From CBDCVD01 sp965224015 (lineage in GTDB: Bacteria; Pseudomonadota; Alphaproteobacteria; Rhizobiales; CBDCVD01), in contig OZ245032.1 of the NCBI GenBank assembly GCA_965224015.1, positions 1,922,001 to 1,986,000 on the forward strand: DNA of 64,000 nucleotides. Direction: 5' to 3'. A program made the translations under genes and the position numbers. Each line of letters begins with the position of its first letter. Position 1 is the stretch's first letter. Under the pieces are notes generated by a model that saw only the letters and a program-made list of their open reading frames with translations, had not been told where the DNA came from and did no database searches. Positions 63,668 through 64,000 of the stretch are shown here, in pieces.

Positions 63668-63671
63668 CGCT

Positions 63672-63811
63672 CTATCGCAAAATGCATTTAATTGGATGCA
63701 TGGGCATTGCCGTATTTTTCTCGCATTTTGCTATAAATTTAGAGGGCGATCAGCTTTATGCGTTTCGCTTATACCCCGGGCAAAATGGGTGCAGCTAACC
63801 CCATGCTGATC
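63672..63811 (+). repeat. Family C palindrome plus family A palindrome
   Basis: C spans 63672-63735 (CTATCGCAAAATGC ... CGCATTTTGCTATA). After the spacer AATTTAGAGGGC, A spans 63748-63811 (GATCAGC ... GCTGATC). This is the uninterrupted C-spacer-A unit that in the tandem array at 2.8 kb carries B in the A loop. Confidence 0.88.
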
Positions 63812-64000
63812 TAGCGGGCAATTTTTACCAGCATGCCTGGGCGTACCTGGTCGGCGTCCACCAGGCCGTTGAGTATCAGAAAGTGCTTTAGTTTGTCGGA
63901 TGAAAACCCACGCATACGCTTAGCAAGACCATGCGCCGTATCATCGGTGCCAACGCGGACAATCTTTAAGCTCAAGGGCTTGAGTGTATTTATTTCTGTC
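63811..64000 (-). CDS. C-terminal end of M48-family metalloprotease-like protein (5' end outside window)
   Basis: The minus-strand frame is open from the window edge to a TAG at 63811 and gives the last ~62 residues: INTLKPLSLKIVRVGTDDTA, HGLAKRMRGFSSDKLKHFLI and LNGLVDADQVRPGMLVKIAR. This resembles the LysM-like C-terminal tail of M48 (BepA/YfgC-type) Zn proteases, in which 'GDT...LA.RM' and 'F..LNGL' are typical. The catalytic domain is outside. The stop codon overlaps the last base of the family A palindrome. Confidence 0.6.
   Translation of the reverse strand, partial: TEINTLKPLSLKIVRVGTDDTAHGLAKRMRGFSSDKLKHFLILNGLVDADQVRPGMLVKIAR

Overview
The window reads as chromosomal DNA of an alphaproteobacterium. 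No 16S or tRNA gene was recognised, so no genus is offered. The clade evidence is the paired order bolA / J-domain protein / cobS / cobT, an AccD whose zinc-finger cysteines are mostly gone, rpmB next to a DUF3108 gene, the order degQ-rarA-crcB-rluC, and an ethylmalonyl-CoA mutase. Core genes sit at 0-2.8 kb (ecm, phrB) and 40.1-64 kb (coaE, folC, accD, rpmB, cobS/cobT, bolA, a PduO-type adenosyltransferase, rhomboid protease, RNase P RNA, a lytic transglycosylase, rluC, crcB, rarA, degQ, rlmB).

Between 3.8 and 40 kb lies a catabolic accessory region made of separate modules. (1) 3.8-12.3 kb: a polyol module with an ABC transporter of the MalK/Ugp type, a SorC regulator, a xylitol-dehydrogenase-like enzyme, an SDR, a SIS-domain isomerase and a HAD phosphatase. 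(2) 12.5-27.9 kb: one long minus-strand, largely overlapping series comprising a TRAP transporter, three intact Gfo/Idh dehydrogenases and the 39-residue stub of another, a TIM-barrel isomerase, a cupin-like protein, a TPP-dependent lyase, a CoA-acylating aldehyde dehydrogenase, a short citrate-synthase/citryl-CoA-lyase-like protein and a two-domain dehydroshikimate-dehydratase-like protein whose N-terminal metal site looks destroyed. A GntR gene is divergent from it. By enzyme type this cluster mirrors the inositol (iol) pathway, but with different families, and it is the best candidate for an undescribed pathway here. (3) 28.5-31.4 kb: a second TRAP transporter. (4) 31.5-40 kb: an RraA-like aldolase, a truncated RidA, a polar amino acid ABC transporter, an IclR regulator, an MlrC (M81) protein, a creatinase-like M24 protein and an Asp/Glu-racemase-fold protein. 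These probably take up and open a nitrogen-containing compound.

The second main theme is a dense set of short non-coding repeats that I describe as four families. Family B is a 103-bp element with ATACC/GGTAT ends (ten full copies). Family C is a palindrome of about 65 bp starting CTATAGCAAAATGCG. Family A is a palindrome of about 60 bp bounded by GATCAGC/GCTGATC. Family D is a 274-bp MITE-like element with inverted ends GAGCGTGTCAGG and flanking TA. They nest in each other, form a three-unit tandem array at 2.8-3.5 kb, occur at many module and gene borders, and have altered the ends of several genes (ridA, rlmB, coaE, and the upstream region of a queuosine-precursor-type transporter). They are absent from the interior of the large catabolic cluster. 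No transposase gene was seen in the window.
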